Assembly (NCBI GenBank): GCA_029215795.1
Contig: JARDYH010000001.1
Location: forward strand, 399,565,154 to 399,629,153
DNA length: 64,000 nucleotides
Reading direction: 5' to 3'
From: Anniella stebbinsi
Lineage: Eukaryota > Chordata > Lepidosauria > Squamata > Anniellidae
The position numbers were made by a program, and so were the translations under genes. This document shows, in pieces, positions 56,199-63,258 of the stretch. Numbering within the stretch: the stretch's first letter is position 1; each line of letters begins with the position of its first letter. The notes beneath the pieces are model-generated. The model worked only from the letters and a program-made list of their open reading frames with translations, ran no database searches and was not told where the DNA came from.

Positions 56199-59100
56199 TA
56201 TTGTCTCATGGCTGACATGGATGAGATGCCATTGGTGTAAGAATTGGGAGGAGCAAGCAGACATTTGGGGAGGTGTTTCCCTTTGAGCCTTGGAGCATCG
56301 ACACCAAAGCCAATATCTGCCCAAAACTAGTGGGCAGAAGCAGGTGCACATATCTCATAATAAATGTTACAGGAATTTCAATAAACAAGCTATTTTTCAA
56401 TGGTTAGTTACCCCACAAACAATTATTATCTTTGGTGGGTGGTTCTTAAATATCTGCTAAATGTTGATGTCTTTGTGCAGTTAATAAAACACACACACAC
56501 ACAAACCAACCTTGATGTTGAATCAGTTTATTTTCAACTCTAGCGATATATATATATATATAGAGAGAGAGTACGTGCTTTCCTGTTGAGGTGGTCTTGT
56601 TTGCCAAAGCTCCCTATCTCTTAAGCAGATTACATTGCAAGGCTTATTCAATAATGTGATTACTTGAACATAAGCTAACACGTTTAATGACCGACAGATG
56701 GTTCTTGCTAATGTTCAGTGCATTGTTAAATCATGTATCTTGTGATCATGCTTCTATAAATGTTAGATAACTTCTAATTATGGGATGTATCTCACCTGAC
56801 TGAAGTCTGAACATTTATTTAGGATCATTTGAAGCTAACATATACTGACTCGGATCACTGGGTTACTTTGCCCAGGATTGTCTGACTGGCAATGGTGTTT
56901 CAAAGGGTGCCTCTACAAGAGAGGTTTAATGCTCTTTGAAGTCTCATTAAAAAATTTACCTCTACACCAGCGGAGCGCAAATGGGCCGTAGAGGCGCGTT
57001 ATCTCCCCGATGGTGCGCATTATCAAATGCGCGTTAAATAGCGAGGTTTTTTTGCTCCGTCCATTAAAGCGCATTTTGATGGGAAGCTGCTACCGCCGCC
57101 TCCGCTCCTCGCGAGTCGCGGCGGGCTCGAGCTGCCAAACTGTCCCTTCCGCTCGCCGGAGCAGCATGAGGAGGGGGCTGCTGCTCTGGCGAGTGGAAGG
57201 GACAGTTCGGCAGCTTGAGCCCGCCGCGACTCACGAGGAGCGGCGGCGGCGGCAGCAGCTTCCCATCCCCTCTCGAGTGGTATTGCCGTTTGCATCTCCT
57301 CCTCCACCGCCTCAGCCCCCAGTCGCCAGCCAGTTTCCCTCCAGTCACGAAAGCAGCCACATTTCCAAGGCAGCCAAAGGTGCCTGGCAGCGTCCAGTAG
57401 CTCTCACGCACCCCTCTCTCTCCACTGTCCTCCGGCTCCTGCTGAGGGGATCAGTCTGTCAAAAGGCGCTTGCGGGGAAGGAGTCGCAGGTGGGCGGGCG
57501 GGAGCCCAGAGACGAAGCAGCTGCACCCGCCCGCCTGCCTGCGACTCCTTCCCCGCAAGAGGGGCGCCTCCTGCTCGGCACCCGCGGTGGGGGGCCCGGC
57601 AGGAGGAGGAGGAGAAAGAAGAGGGGGTAAAGGAAGGCGAGGAGGAGGAGGAGCGCTCGCCTGCTGCCCACAGCCTACCAGCCAGCCAGCTGGGGAGCGG
57701 CGGGGAGGGAAGGGGAGGGGAGGGAAGCGCCTTTTGTCGCCGCCTCTCGTGCAGAGGTATTAGGCGTAAATCCGCTTCAGCGATAGTGCGCATAATCTAA
57801 CCGGGCGCAAAAGCGAATCCTTGTGGAGGGGACCAAAATCTCAAGCTCCGGCCTTTCCTGGCTCTCAGATCTTCTATCCCAGGGATGGGGAACCTCCAGG
57901 ACACGGAGGTTCCCCCATTTAGCCTGTGGAGCTTCCTTGGATTCCTTGGAGGCAGTGTGGCTCCTGAAAATGGTGCATAATATGCTGGTAAAAAATATAA
58001 TCAGACAATAAAAAAAGAAAGAAAACCCAAAATGTATCAGTAAAATCAACAAGATCTGAGAAGCATAAAAGCAGCAGTGCAAAATAACCATTGTCAATGC
58101 AGCATAGCTGCAAGCAAAGGCAAAACTACTTACATTGGTCTTGCCTTGTCGGTAAACAATGGCTTGAGCAAGCATTGTTTACTGCAATTAGATGTCATAG
58201 CAAACTGTTTTGCTGAGAAGTGGAAGCATCTAATCTTATTCCCTCATGCAAGGAAGGAGTGCATGATCCTAAGGCTTGCTGTCACTCTTTTCATCTGGAG
58301 GACTAGAGGAACTGTGGATCAGCATAAAGGATAATGAGAACACTAAGCCACAGAGAGCTTAACTGCCGGTCAGTTGTCCTTTGCCACACCTTCCATGATA
58401 GCCATTTTCTGGAGCGTTTTCTGGAACCTGCAGGACAGTTTCTCAGATGTGCCCACAGCCCCCAAAGGTTGCCTGTACCTACTTTAGTCAATGTCCTCCT
58501 TTCTGAACAGGATGTTGGGATTTCAATGGCAAACATTCTTATCAAGCAGCAAGCAGAACTGTTCATGGTTTATCATTCTGATTTGTGATTGCTTGCAATT
58601 CCTTAATCAAATGACATCTGTCTATGTAACCATTCTGGCGTTTCTAAGTAACAAACATGTGCGTTTGTTTTAGGAATTGGGTTTTGAATAGGTAATATCC
58701 TCATTTCCAAGGACATTCTAACAACAGAGTTATGAGACAGGAATTAAATTGCAATATAAATAACATTATGCAAATAACCTCTCCCTTTTATTACATTATT
58801 AGAAGCAACAGGGCGTCCAGAAATTTATGACCATCTTTTTCTGGTTGAAAGAATAATTTGGCTTAATATTGTGTTGCTCTTTTCCAATAAGGAAGCATGT
58901 TGGTCATTTTATTTTTTGGTACCGAAATACCAGTCTTGAAATACGTTTCCTTGTAGAGGGGGGAAAGTGGGGGAAACCATGTGATGTTTAGATTCATTCA
59001 TCATTCCTGTGTTGCAAGTTCAGTTTTAAACAGGTTTACTTGCAACAAAGTCCGCGTTTAAACTCTCTATCATGCTTTTTTAAACAACACATGGTCCGGT

Positions 59101-62100
59101 TTGCATAAAAGCTGACACATGGTTTATTTAACCCATGGTTTCTTGCCTAACCAGGGTCTATCTGGCAGACGATCAAACAGCTGTGGCTTGTTTTCCTAAT
59201 CTTTGGGTTGTTTGTTTCCCACCTCCTTTGTCCGCTCCCTCTTTGTATCCCCAATGTCTTTGTGGTGCTGTAGTACTAGCATGTAGAGCAACTGGTGTAT
59301 TTTGATTGTAGCCTCTGTAGCCTTCCGAAACAACCCATGAACAGCCCACATTTCTGGGTTTGGACATAATGACCACCCATGGCTTAAACACCCCAGAGTT
59401 CATGACCCAACAGCAAACCATGGGTTCCTTTTCTGGGTTGTTTGTGATTAACAACCCATGGTTTGTTAGCACAGCCACATTCATGCTTTACGAAAGCCCA
59501 TTTGGTTTATCTCTCTTGCTGTTACTTGTGATTTATACTGAAAGCCTACTTGCAGCAACGGTATCTACTTTGTTTTATGTACTGCACCTACAAGCACCTA
59601 GGTGTGTGTTAATACCTAGATTAGTTGGGATATAATTGTTCACAAATTGGATTTGTCAGGATTATGTTCTTACAATGCTATGAAACACACAGAAATGCTT
59701 CTTAGACTTGCATCTTTGTATTGAAGGTTATGTTTGGAAGTGTAATTCTGAAGCTGTAATATATGCTTGTATCTTGGAGAAAGAGCTATGGAATGGTTCC
59801 TATCTGCAAGCTATAGACATGCATTGTAACTCCCCCAATATACAATTGTAATGGATGTGGTTGAGATTATTTATCAATGCATTTTTTTGCCATTTACAGG
59901 AGCAGTTGAAGAAAGGAGTCTCTTCTACCAGCCAAGAGTTTCCAAATGATCAGTATAGTAAGTGCACAGAATTGGACAGCATGGATGCCCTCTGTGGGTG
60001 GTGTGGGCTATTGGGGCTGGTGTCTGGGTGGACAGATTGGCTAGAGAGCAGCCCAGCTGCAGTGGTACTAATACTTGCATGCTGTGTTGTAATTATATTT
60101 CTGGTTTGTAATGCTTTTTCAAAGGTACATGAGAATGTGGGTTAATTAACCCATGATTCACCCTAGTGCATGCCACTGCCATTTTGAATATGGAACCTCC
60201 AATTGGACAGATCAGAAGTTATTTTGTGACGTGTGAATCCTGACACTATGAGTTAATGGTTGGGGTAAACAACCCACTGTTAACCTATAATTTGTTTTTA
60301 GATTAATTTTGGGGGTTTTCCCCATGATTAACCCATAGTGTCCAGGTTCAATTGTGATGAAATAGCCTCCAATCGGGCTGATTGAAGGTTGCATATTCAA
60401 AATGGCCCTGGCAAATATTTGGTTAATTAACCCTTGATTCGCTGCCATTACATGTGAACCAGGTTGTAATGACAACCCATGGTTTAAAGAAATCAGAGAC
60501 CATAGGTTCTCTTTCTGGATTGTTCATGATTAACAACCCATTGTTCGCACATCATGACAATTTGGAATTCGACAACCTATGGGTTAGCATTATTGTGAAT
60601 CAGGTCAATAGGTATGTTTGTAGGCAGAACATTTTAAATTTGAGCTCTTGACTTCAACAATGACTTTATCCAGCTAGTTGTAAACCTGGGACTTTTTTTT
60701 CTTTTAAGTATTTAAGCCGGTATCTGCCTCTGCAAAGCTCTACATTAACCCTCATGCGGAAATAGAACTTCAGACGCCCAAGATTGATTGGAGCATGGAA
60801 GTCCAGAGCATTGCTGTTGAACTGACTAAGCCACAGGTAGGATGATTTGCAGCTCTATGATCTCGTTTTAGGCTTTTGCCGTTGACTTTAGTCACCTGCT
60901 TTGGGCTAGTTCTTTGCTCACATTGTAAATTCTGTATGCTGTGCTGGAGGAATGTGCATGAGGACAATTCAGTGAGAAGACTACATGATTAATACGTTCA
61001 GTTCTAATGTTATTTATTTATTTATTTATTTGTTTTGGGAAGCTACTATTTTCTTGAGTATTTTGACCTAAGGGATGTATTTCTAGCAATTAGTTTTTGT
61101 CCTATTTTGGTCAAGGCTAATTAGTTCTATGTTTCGAAGAATGTTTAATGTGCTTAGTATACCGTTGGAATTGAATTTGTATAGCTACTACTGGTGGCAA
61201 AATGATAAGCGAAATAGACCTTTTCTCTGACCCTAGCAGGACAATTTTCACTTTCTTAGTTAGTGCTTGAAATACTGTGATTATTGGGTGGTTAAATTAC
61301 CTTGTCCTACTTTATTTGTTCAGTACCTTAGTATGATTGACCTTCTGGAGTCCATAGACTACATGGTTCGAAATGTTCCATACAGAAAGTACAGACCAGA
61401 AGTACCACTACATAAGAATGCCAAACAATGGTAAGTTGGTAACCTTTTCTGCATTTCTTTATATCTGGTAATAGTATCACTTTAGTACTGCAAAATAACT
61501 GTCTTCAGGTATGAGGGAGTACTAGTACTAGTTGACAACATATCCAAGGTATTGTTCATGTGGATGGTCAAACAGAGATCCTGTATACCTGTGGCTGGAT
61601 TCACACATAATGCTAACTCATGGTATGGATTGTTTCAACAGGCCTCAGAGGTGGTGGGCAAGAGTGGAAAAAATAACAGGACTTCTACGACCTGGTTCAT
61701 ACATAATAGTGGCAAATTGGGGGTTAATTAACACACAATTTGCCGGGGCTGCATGCTGCCACCATTTTAAACATACGTTCTCCAATTGGAGGTTATTTCG
61801 TGATGTGCAGATCTGGTCACTAAGGGTTAAATATGGGTTAAACTATCAACTGTTAACCTAAAATCTAATCATAGGTTAAGTGTGGGTTGTTTAATCCATA
61901 ATTAACCCATGTCTTTGTTCACATGTCACAAATTAGCCTCTGATCTGGCCTATCAGAGGTTGCATGTTCAAACTGGCAGTGGCACACGCTGCAGCAAATC
62001 ATGGTTAGTTATGTGTGAATGCACCCTATTTGCTAGTACTACAGCACAGCGAAGAAATTTGTGATACATGGAGGGAGAAGACAAAGGAGCAGGGAAACAC

Positions 62101-63258
62101 ACCAGGGATTGACAAAACAAATCGTGATTTGTTTGATTGTCTGAAAGACAAACTCTTATTGGGCAACTAACCTTGGCTAAATAAACCATGTGTTAGTGTC
62201 CACTTTTCTGGTTTCTCCCTGGTTTTTCTTTGTCTCAGCAGCCTAGTTTAGAAAAAATATAGTTATTGCTGTTGTTAAAATATTGGAACTTAGAATCACT
62301 TCCTCATCTACTACAAACCTTTTGCCCATTCTTGTGTTAGATTATTATTCCAGGTACAAACACCTTCTCATTTATTTCTCACTTGCACTAAATGAAGTAG
62401 GAAAAAGATAATTTTGTTTCTTTCTTGCAGGTGGAAATATGCAGGAAATAGTATTCTTGAGGTTCATATCAGACGATACACTCACATGTGGTCGTGGAGG
62501 AACATAAAACATCATAGGCAGCTTCTGAAAAGTTACAAAAATGTTTATAAAAGTAAACTGACACAGACCAAAGTATCAGAAGAAACTCAGAAGCAAATGA
62601 AGGTACTTGGTGTGATTCTAGAACGAGTGTGCTTTAAGTGGGATGTGAAAGCTGGTCTTTTATGTGTTGCCAGGAATGGGTAAAAGAATGAACAATTCCA
62701 TAAATACCATAATACAGGATTTTCAGCTCCCTCACCAGAATACAATTCTTAATGAAGTTGCAAGAAGATTGTCTTGTGAAAACATTCTGTAGGAATGTTT
62801 TCTAATACACATACACACCAAGACATAGAGAGCTGACTTGCTTGTCGCAATGGGGCTGAGTAAACTGTAATGTCATTTTGGTGACGTGTAGATGCAAAAC
62901 AATAAAATGAAAATGTAATACCGTGCCATGTGTTTAGCAGGAGAGCATAGGCATTATGACATAAGGAAACTCTTAGTACTGTGAAACTCCTTAAACAATA
63001 TGCATTGCAAAATGAAAAAGTAAGAACTTGGCTCAGTAGGATCAAACTGGTTGATGCGACTTACCATGCAGGTGACATTTGTTGAAGGAGGATGTCTGAC
63101 ACTAGTATATACCAACTGATGCGATTTACTGTAATAAATCTTTATAGGCGATTTGGAATCTATGTTAAAGTAGCTTCTTTGCATTTGCTCCACAGGACTT
63201 AGAAAGAGCTCTTGATGTTTTCAATATTGTTTTAGCAAGACAACAAGCACAAACTGAG
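32066..63258 (+). CDS. VPS13C: VPS13C, N-terminal 450 residues in 16 exons (gene continues past the window)
   Basis: VPS13C is a giant bridge-like lipid-transfer protein (about 3,750 residues in mammals) that channels phospholipids between the ER and late endosomes/lysosomes or lipid droplets. Loss in humans causes early-onset parkinsonism. The N-terminal Chorein_N region (about residues 2-115) is complete: [20 protein letters not shown], then [23 protein letters not shown]13C is preferred over VPS13A because of the first exon wording, the [10 protein letters not shown] insert (exon 7) and [20 protein letters not shown]. Exons: 32066-32165, 42675-42718, 43180-43222, 44386-44481, 44614-44715, 46330-46389, 49048-49113, 51410-51519, 53091-53150, 54344-54403, 56037-56117, 59900-59957, 60709-60836, 61324-61430, 62431-62602, 63196-63258. 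All borders are GT/AG and the joined frame has no stop (1350 nt). The start context CCGCCATGG is strong. Confidence 0.97.
32645..32896 (-). repeat. Sauria SINE, reverse orientation
   Basis: In reverse complement it shows the tRNA-like head (B box near GGTTCTAGTCC, read as 'ggactagaacccgg' here), then 'gtgaggataaaat', and a tail 'gatataaatgcaataaataaa'. It lies near the start of VPS13C intron 1. Confidence 0.88.
33265..33394. repeat. Small palindromic MITE, nearly perfect hairpin
   Basis: Left arm CCTTCCCCAACCTGGTGCTC... and right arm ...GAGCACCAGGTTGGGGAAGG pair over about 40 bases. The loop region contains 'ccaccatggccaatggtcaggaatg'. It is the reference copy for the degraded relatives at 2640, 11803, 28477, 31352-31737 and 48279. 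The superfamily is unclear. Confidence 0.75.
35355..35480 (+). repeat. GATCCGAT array, left end of foldback element
   Basis: Many overlapping GATCC/CGATC units with a basic period of 5-10 bases, rich in GATC and CG. Mirrored at the right end. Confidence 0.85.
35520..36115. repeat. About four tandem ~150-bp units in the left arm
   Basis: Units start near 35530, 35670, 35833 and 35980. Each has the pattern CGCCTATAACTTTTTxATTTTTAAAG, then GAAACTTxGxCACATTGTAG, then GTGTGxGAAATTTCAGA and TGTGGCAATTAATTTT, with about 70-80% likeness by eye. A mirrored set lies at 36660-37700 in the right arm. Confidence 0.75.
37740..37855 (-). repeat. GATCCGAT array, right end of foldback element
   Basis: Mirror of the left-end array, slightly shorter and with CCCCCC/GGGGGG interruptions. 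Confidence 0.85.
39005..39695 (-). repeat. CR1/L2-clade LINE 3' fragment
   Basis: On the minus strand 39579-39268 encodes LINE C-terminal text with [19 protein letters not shown] and a preceding NGLGP-like stretch (39378-39563: [20 protein letters not shown]). The 3' UTR and A-rich tail lie at 39005-39250. The copy is frameshifted. Further 5' text ('ttttggaccttctgaag') reaches about 39695. Confidence 0.8.
40336..40440 (-). repeat. (ATA)n and LINE tail, reverse orientation
   Basis: Ten or so AAT units followed by 'ttatttcttacccgcctctccgtctggatcgaggtggggaacaac', the reverse complement of the tail at 15960-16030. Confidence 0.7.
40443..40650 (-). repeat. CR1-type LINE 3' end
   Basis: 'tccaagggttcatctagtccagcactctactcacacagtgg' and 'agccatcaggaattgtagccattgatag' match the family at 10676 and at 1-50. 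Confidence 0.6.
41609..42184 (+). mobile_element. Solo LTR (LTR-B) in VPS13C intron 1
   Basis: 576 bp, starting TGTTGTGTC and ending AACACGACA, with a perfect 5-bp target duplication TGACC (41604-41608 and 42185-42189). A polyadenylation signal lies in 'tctgaataaagctttgtgg'. A 5-bp duplication with TG...CA ends fits a Ty3/Gypsy or ERV-type LTR; the internal region is absent. The LTR lies sense to VPS13C, about 490 bp before exon 2, so its AATAAA could in principle affect the host transcript. Confidence 0.85.
41613..41984 (+). CDS. LTR-internal open frame, copy B (start codon lost, shifted end)
   Basis: Same frame as in LTR-A and LTR-C, but the ATG at LTR position 5 is GTG (41613). It keeps the acidic [17 protein letters not shown] and [12 protein letters not shown] blocks, then diverges after about residue 95, probably through indels, and stops at 41984. 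It is very unlikely to be translated from this copy. Listed for comparison. Confidence 0.3.
   Translation: MSKPVPLERGEGFSDDNSESDSEAEETVPEAYQPVLGVGELAPTGSSPAENELLPGLIFLCVNNSEAENQVSSKEEGVASLVVDARFRWRERRAETKEGGGDQPGGLLKNGLFRTSLPESKGY
42675..42718 (+). CDS. VPS13C: VPS13C exon 2, residues 34-48
   Basis: Acceptor TATAG, donor GTAAGC. Encodes [14 protein letters not shown] after completing Gly34. Confidence 0.95.
43180..43222 (+). CDS. VPS13C: VPS13C exon 3, residues 49-62
   Basis: Acceptor ATTAG, donor GTAAGT. Encodes [14 protein letters not shown]. Confidence 0.95.
44386..44481 (+). CDS. VPS13C: VPS13C exon 4, residues 63-94
   Basis: Acceptor TATAG, donor GTAAGT. Encodes [20 protein letters not shown] to VVPGA, core of Chorein_N. 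Confidence 0.96.
44614..44715 (+). CDS. VPS13C: VPS13C exon 5, residues 95-128
   Basis: Acceptor TCTAG, donor GTATTG (weak at positions +4 and +5). Encodes [13 protein letters not shown] to ALQKAAEK. Phase 1 on both sides. Confidence 0.95.
45083..45375 (+). repeat. LINE 3' tail (L2 type) in intron 5
   Basis: Decayed 3' end with 'ttgtgaaatgccttggggctaaaaggcaatatataaatgttataaataaa', a typical L2-like 3' terminus. Confidence 0.65.
45870..46062. mobile_element. Harbinger-like MITE, 193 bp
   Basis: Ends GGCAGGATCTACA and TGTAGATCTGGCC are inverted. Inner arms 'tatgaaagtggtatgtaagc' and 'gcttacataccactttcata' form a hairpin. It shares 'agcaggatat' and 'tgcactgacaactgttgggg' blocks with the element at 4107. 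Flanks TTT/TCT match at 2 of 3. Confidence 0.65.
46074..46231. mobile_element. Harbinger-like palindromic repeat
   Basis: The left end 'ggcttggtttacacagtcactgtggcttaaacaag' pairs imperfectly with the right end 'ttaaacaagctaccgtgggtgatcgttcgaaccaggtc' (inverted). Centre is unrelated. Direct neighbour of the element at 45870. Confidence 0.5.
46330..46389 (+). CDS. VPS13C: VPS13C exon 6, residues 129-148
   Basis: Acceptor GAAG with a modest pyrimidine tract, donor GTGGGT. Encodes [19 protein letters not shown]. Exactly 60 nt and phase 1 on both sides, so skipping it keeps the frame. Confidence 0.92.
48279..48407. repeat. Small palindromic MITE-like repeat
   Basis: 'gagcagaatgtagatcgctagatgttttgga' and 'aaatccaaaacatctggagattactgtctccc' pair, as in the relative at 11803. 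Confidence 0.55.
48549..48867. mobile_element. hAT-type element, 319 bp, non-autonomous
   Basis: Starts CAGGGCCGGATCAAGG and ends GGTTAATCCAGGGCTG, with a perfect 8-bp duplication CTGGAGGT at 48541-48548 and 48868-48875. The 'gatgccctaagc'/'ggtgccctaagca' segments recur near both ends in direct orientation. Non-coding. Confidence 0.8.
49048..49113 (+). CDS. VPS13C: VPS13C exon 7, residues 149-170
   Basis: Acceptor GAAG, donor GTGGGT. Encodes the basic stretch [19 protein letters not shown], which separates VPS13C from VPS13A. 66 nt, phase 1 on both sides. The competing acceptor GTAAG at 49051-49055 would remove a few bases and is less consistent. Confidence 0.92.
49262..49335 (+). repeat. 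CR1 LINE 3' terminus
   Basis: 'agggggttggactcgatggcc...ccttccaactctactattctatgattct', the very end of a CR1 element with the ATTCTATG terminal repeat. Confidence 0.85.
50107..50690 (+). repeat. CR1/L2-clade LINE 3' fragment
   Basis: 'gctgcccttaaggctgattcggaagctgcagctagtgcaaaatacagtggc' corresponds to [17 protein letters not shown]. The 3' UTR 'aactgctttgggatttgtttcaaatgagaagcggtatataaat' and AAATAAATAAATAAATA close it. Frames are broken. Confidence 0.75.
51183..51231. repeat. (CT)n microsatellite
   Basis: CT repeat with a few interruptions, in intron 7. Confidence 0.85.
51410..51519 (+). CDS. VPS13C: VPS13C exon 8, residues 171-207
   Basis: Acceptor TTTTTAG, donor GTAAGT. Encodes [20 protein letters not shown] to GIHIKYEDD. 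Confidence 0.96.
51716..51905 (-). repeat. CR1-type LINE 3' end
   Basis: 'aacataagaacgtaagaagagccctgctggataagacc' and 'tgttcacactgtggccaaccagctgtcaaccaggaaccc' match the family at 10676. Confidence 0.6.
51906..53090. other. VPS13C intron 8 remainder, nothing recognised
   Basis: AT-rich, no gene, repeat family or hairpin recognised. Confidence 0.4.
53091..53150 (+). CDS. VPS13C: VPS13C exon 9, residues 208-227
   Basis: Acceptor TTGTAG, donor GTAATG. Encodes [20 protein letters not shown]. Confidence 0.96.
53690..54262 (+). mobile_element. Solo LTR (LTR-C) in VPS13C intron 9
   Basis: 573 bp, TGTCATGA to AACATGACA, flanked by TTGGC (53685-53689) and CTGGC (54263-54267), 4 of 5 matching. Contains AATAAA in 'gcctgaataaaactttg' and carries the 118-codon frame. 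Sense orientation to VPS13C. It is about 80 bp before exon 10, so it could influence splicing or termination, though nothing shows that it does. Confidence 0.85.
53694..54050 (+). CDS. LTR-internal open frame, copy C (118 aa, unknown)
   Basis: Starts at the ATG 4 nt inside the LTR: MTRPVPL, acidic [23 protein letters not shown], then a basic C-terminal region with [19 protein letters not shown]. Same length as copy A with no gap. No signal peptide, membrane segment or known domain seen. The frame is also open upstream to 53583 by chance in host DNA. It could be a remnant of a protein encoded in U3 or an overlap with an upstream retroelement gene. Function unknown. Confidence 0.4.
   Translation: MTRPVPLRLEEGASDHQSESDSEAEEMAPETYQPIQGVGEVTLMGSSPAGNELLPDLISESVNIPQALGIQDPSEGEGTERLADPRVRCRLKRVELKEGERKSAWLASRQRLLQNQSP
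54344..54403 (+). CDS. VPS13C: VPS13C exon 10, residues 228-247
   Basis: Acceptor TTCCAG, donor GTACAG. Encodes [20 protein letters not shown]. Confidence 0.96.
54404..56036. other. VPS13C intron 10, nothing recognised
   Basis: Contains short open frames on both strands, none recognisable, and no clear repeat. Confidence 0.4.
56037..56117 (+). CDS. VPS13C: VPS13C exon 11, residues 248-274
   Basis: Acceptor TTTCAG, donor GTAATT. Encodes [20 protein letters not shown] to REQIL. Confidence 0.96.
56154..56199. repeat. (TA)n(TG)n microsatellite
   Basis: About ten TA units followed by about twelve TG units, just after exon 11. Confidence 0.9.
57079..57266. repeat. GC-rich inverted repeat, arms about 87 bp, loop 14 nt
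   Basis: Left arm 57079-57165 and right arm 57180-57266 pair at over 90% of positions by eye, e.g. 'gagtcgcggcgggctcgagc' against 'gcttgagcccgccgcgactc'. It lies inside the 930-bp element. Confidence 0.85.
57469..57559. repeat. GC-rich inverted repeat, arms 34 bp
   Basis: Left arm 57469-57502 (CTTGCGGGGAAGGAGTCGCA...) pairs with right arm 57526-57559 (...TGCGACTCCTTCCCCGCAAG) with one or two mismatches and a 23-nt loop. Confidence 0.88.
57838..59039. other. VPS13C intron 11 remainder, nothing recognised
   Basis: No gene or repeat family recognised. Confidence 0.4.
59040..59490. repeat. AACCCATGG-rich palindromic repeat
   Basis: Inverted occurrences of 'acccatggttt' and 'aaaccatgggtt' at 59100-59150 and 59380-59465, with outer 'tgttagcacagccac', suggest a decayed palindromic DNA element, perhaps Harbinger-like. 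Exact ends are not clear. Confidence 0.45.
59900..59957 (+). CDS. VPS13C: VPS13C exon 12, residues 275-293
   Basis: Acceptor TTACAG, donor GTAAGT. Encodes [19 protein letters not shown]. Confidence 0.95.
60121..60610. repeat. TTAATTAACCC palindromic repeat
   Basis: 'gggttaattaacccatgattc' on the left and 'ggttaattaacccttgattcgc' on the right, with inner 'ccattttgaatatggaacctcc' and 'ggttgcatattcaaaatggcc' inverted. The same design appears at 61690-62030. Non-coding, likely a MITE. Confidence 0.55.
60709..60836 (+). CDS. VPS13C: VPS13C exon 13, residues 294-336
   Basis: Acceptor TTTTAAG, donor GTAGGA. Encodes [20 protein letters not shown] to VELTKPQ. Confidence 0.95.
61324..61430 (+). CDS. 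VPS13C: VPS13C exon 14, residues 337-371
   Basis: Acceptor GTTCAG, donor GTAAGT. Encodes [20 protein letters not shown] to NAKQ and two bases of Trp372. Confidence 0.96.
61590..62200. repeat. Nested palindromic repeats (AACCCATGG / TTAATTAACC family)
   Basis: The inner unit at about 61690-62030 matches 60121-60470 ('gttaattaacacacaatttgcc', 'ccattttaaacatacgttctcc' against 'agaggttgcatgttcaaactggc'). The outer flanks 'cacacataatgctaactcatgg' (61604) and 'aaaccatgtgttagtgtcc' (62180) form an inverted pair resembling 59040-59490, so one element appears inserted in another. Confidence 0.55.
62431..62602 (+). CDS. VPS13C: VPS13C exon 15, residues 372-429
   Basis: Acceptor TTGCAG, donor GTACTT. 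Encodes [20 protein letters not shown] and [16 protein letters not shown]. Confidence 0.97.
63196..63258 (+). CDS. VPS13C: VPS13C exon 16, residues 430-450
   Basis: Acceptor CCACAG, donor GTACGT. Encodes [20 protein letters not shown] and Glu450. Last exon visible. Confidence 0.96.

Larger units (their letters stand above)
56905..57834. mobile_element. 930-bp Harbinger-like non-autonomous element with GC-rich core
   Basis: Starts GGGTGCCTCTACAAG and ends CTTGTGGAGGGGACC, flanked by AAA at 56902-56904 and 57835-57837. The first ~170 bp ('aaaaaatttacctctacaccagcggagcgcaaa', 'gcgcgttaaatagcgag') and last ~100 bp ('cagaggtattaggcgtaaat', 'gcgcataatc') match the element nested in the Harbinger transposase at 24897. 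Between them lies about 660 bp of GC-rich, CpG-rich sequence not found in that copy. This core contains two long hairpins (57079-57266 and 57469-57559) and simple (GGA)n. A 206-codon frame crosses it without recognisable domains. Located in VPS13C intron 11. Confidence 0.8.

Noticed and set aside
57010..57630. 206-codon frame in the 930-bp element as a gene
   Set aside because: GC-rich, Arg/Pro/Ser-rich composition crossing two hairpins; open frames exist on both strands. No domain seen.
32066..63258. VPS13A instead of VPS13C
   Set aside because: The [10 protein letters not shown] insert, the first-exon wording and [13 protein letters not shown] fit VPS13C. VPS13A as I know it lacks the insert and differs in these blocks.
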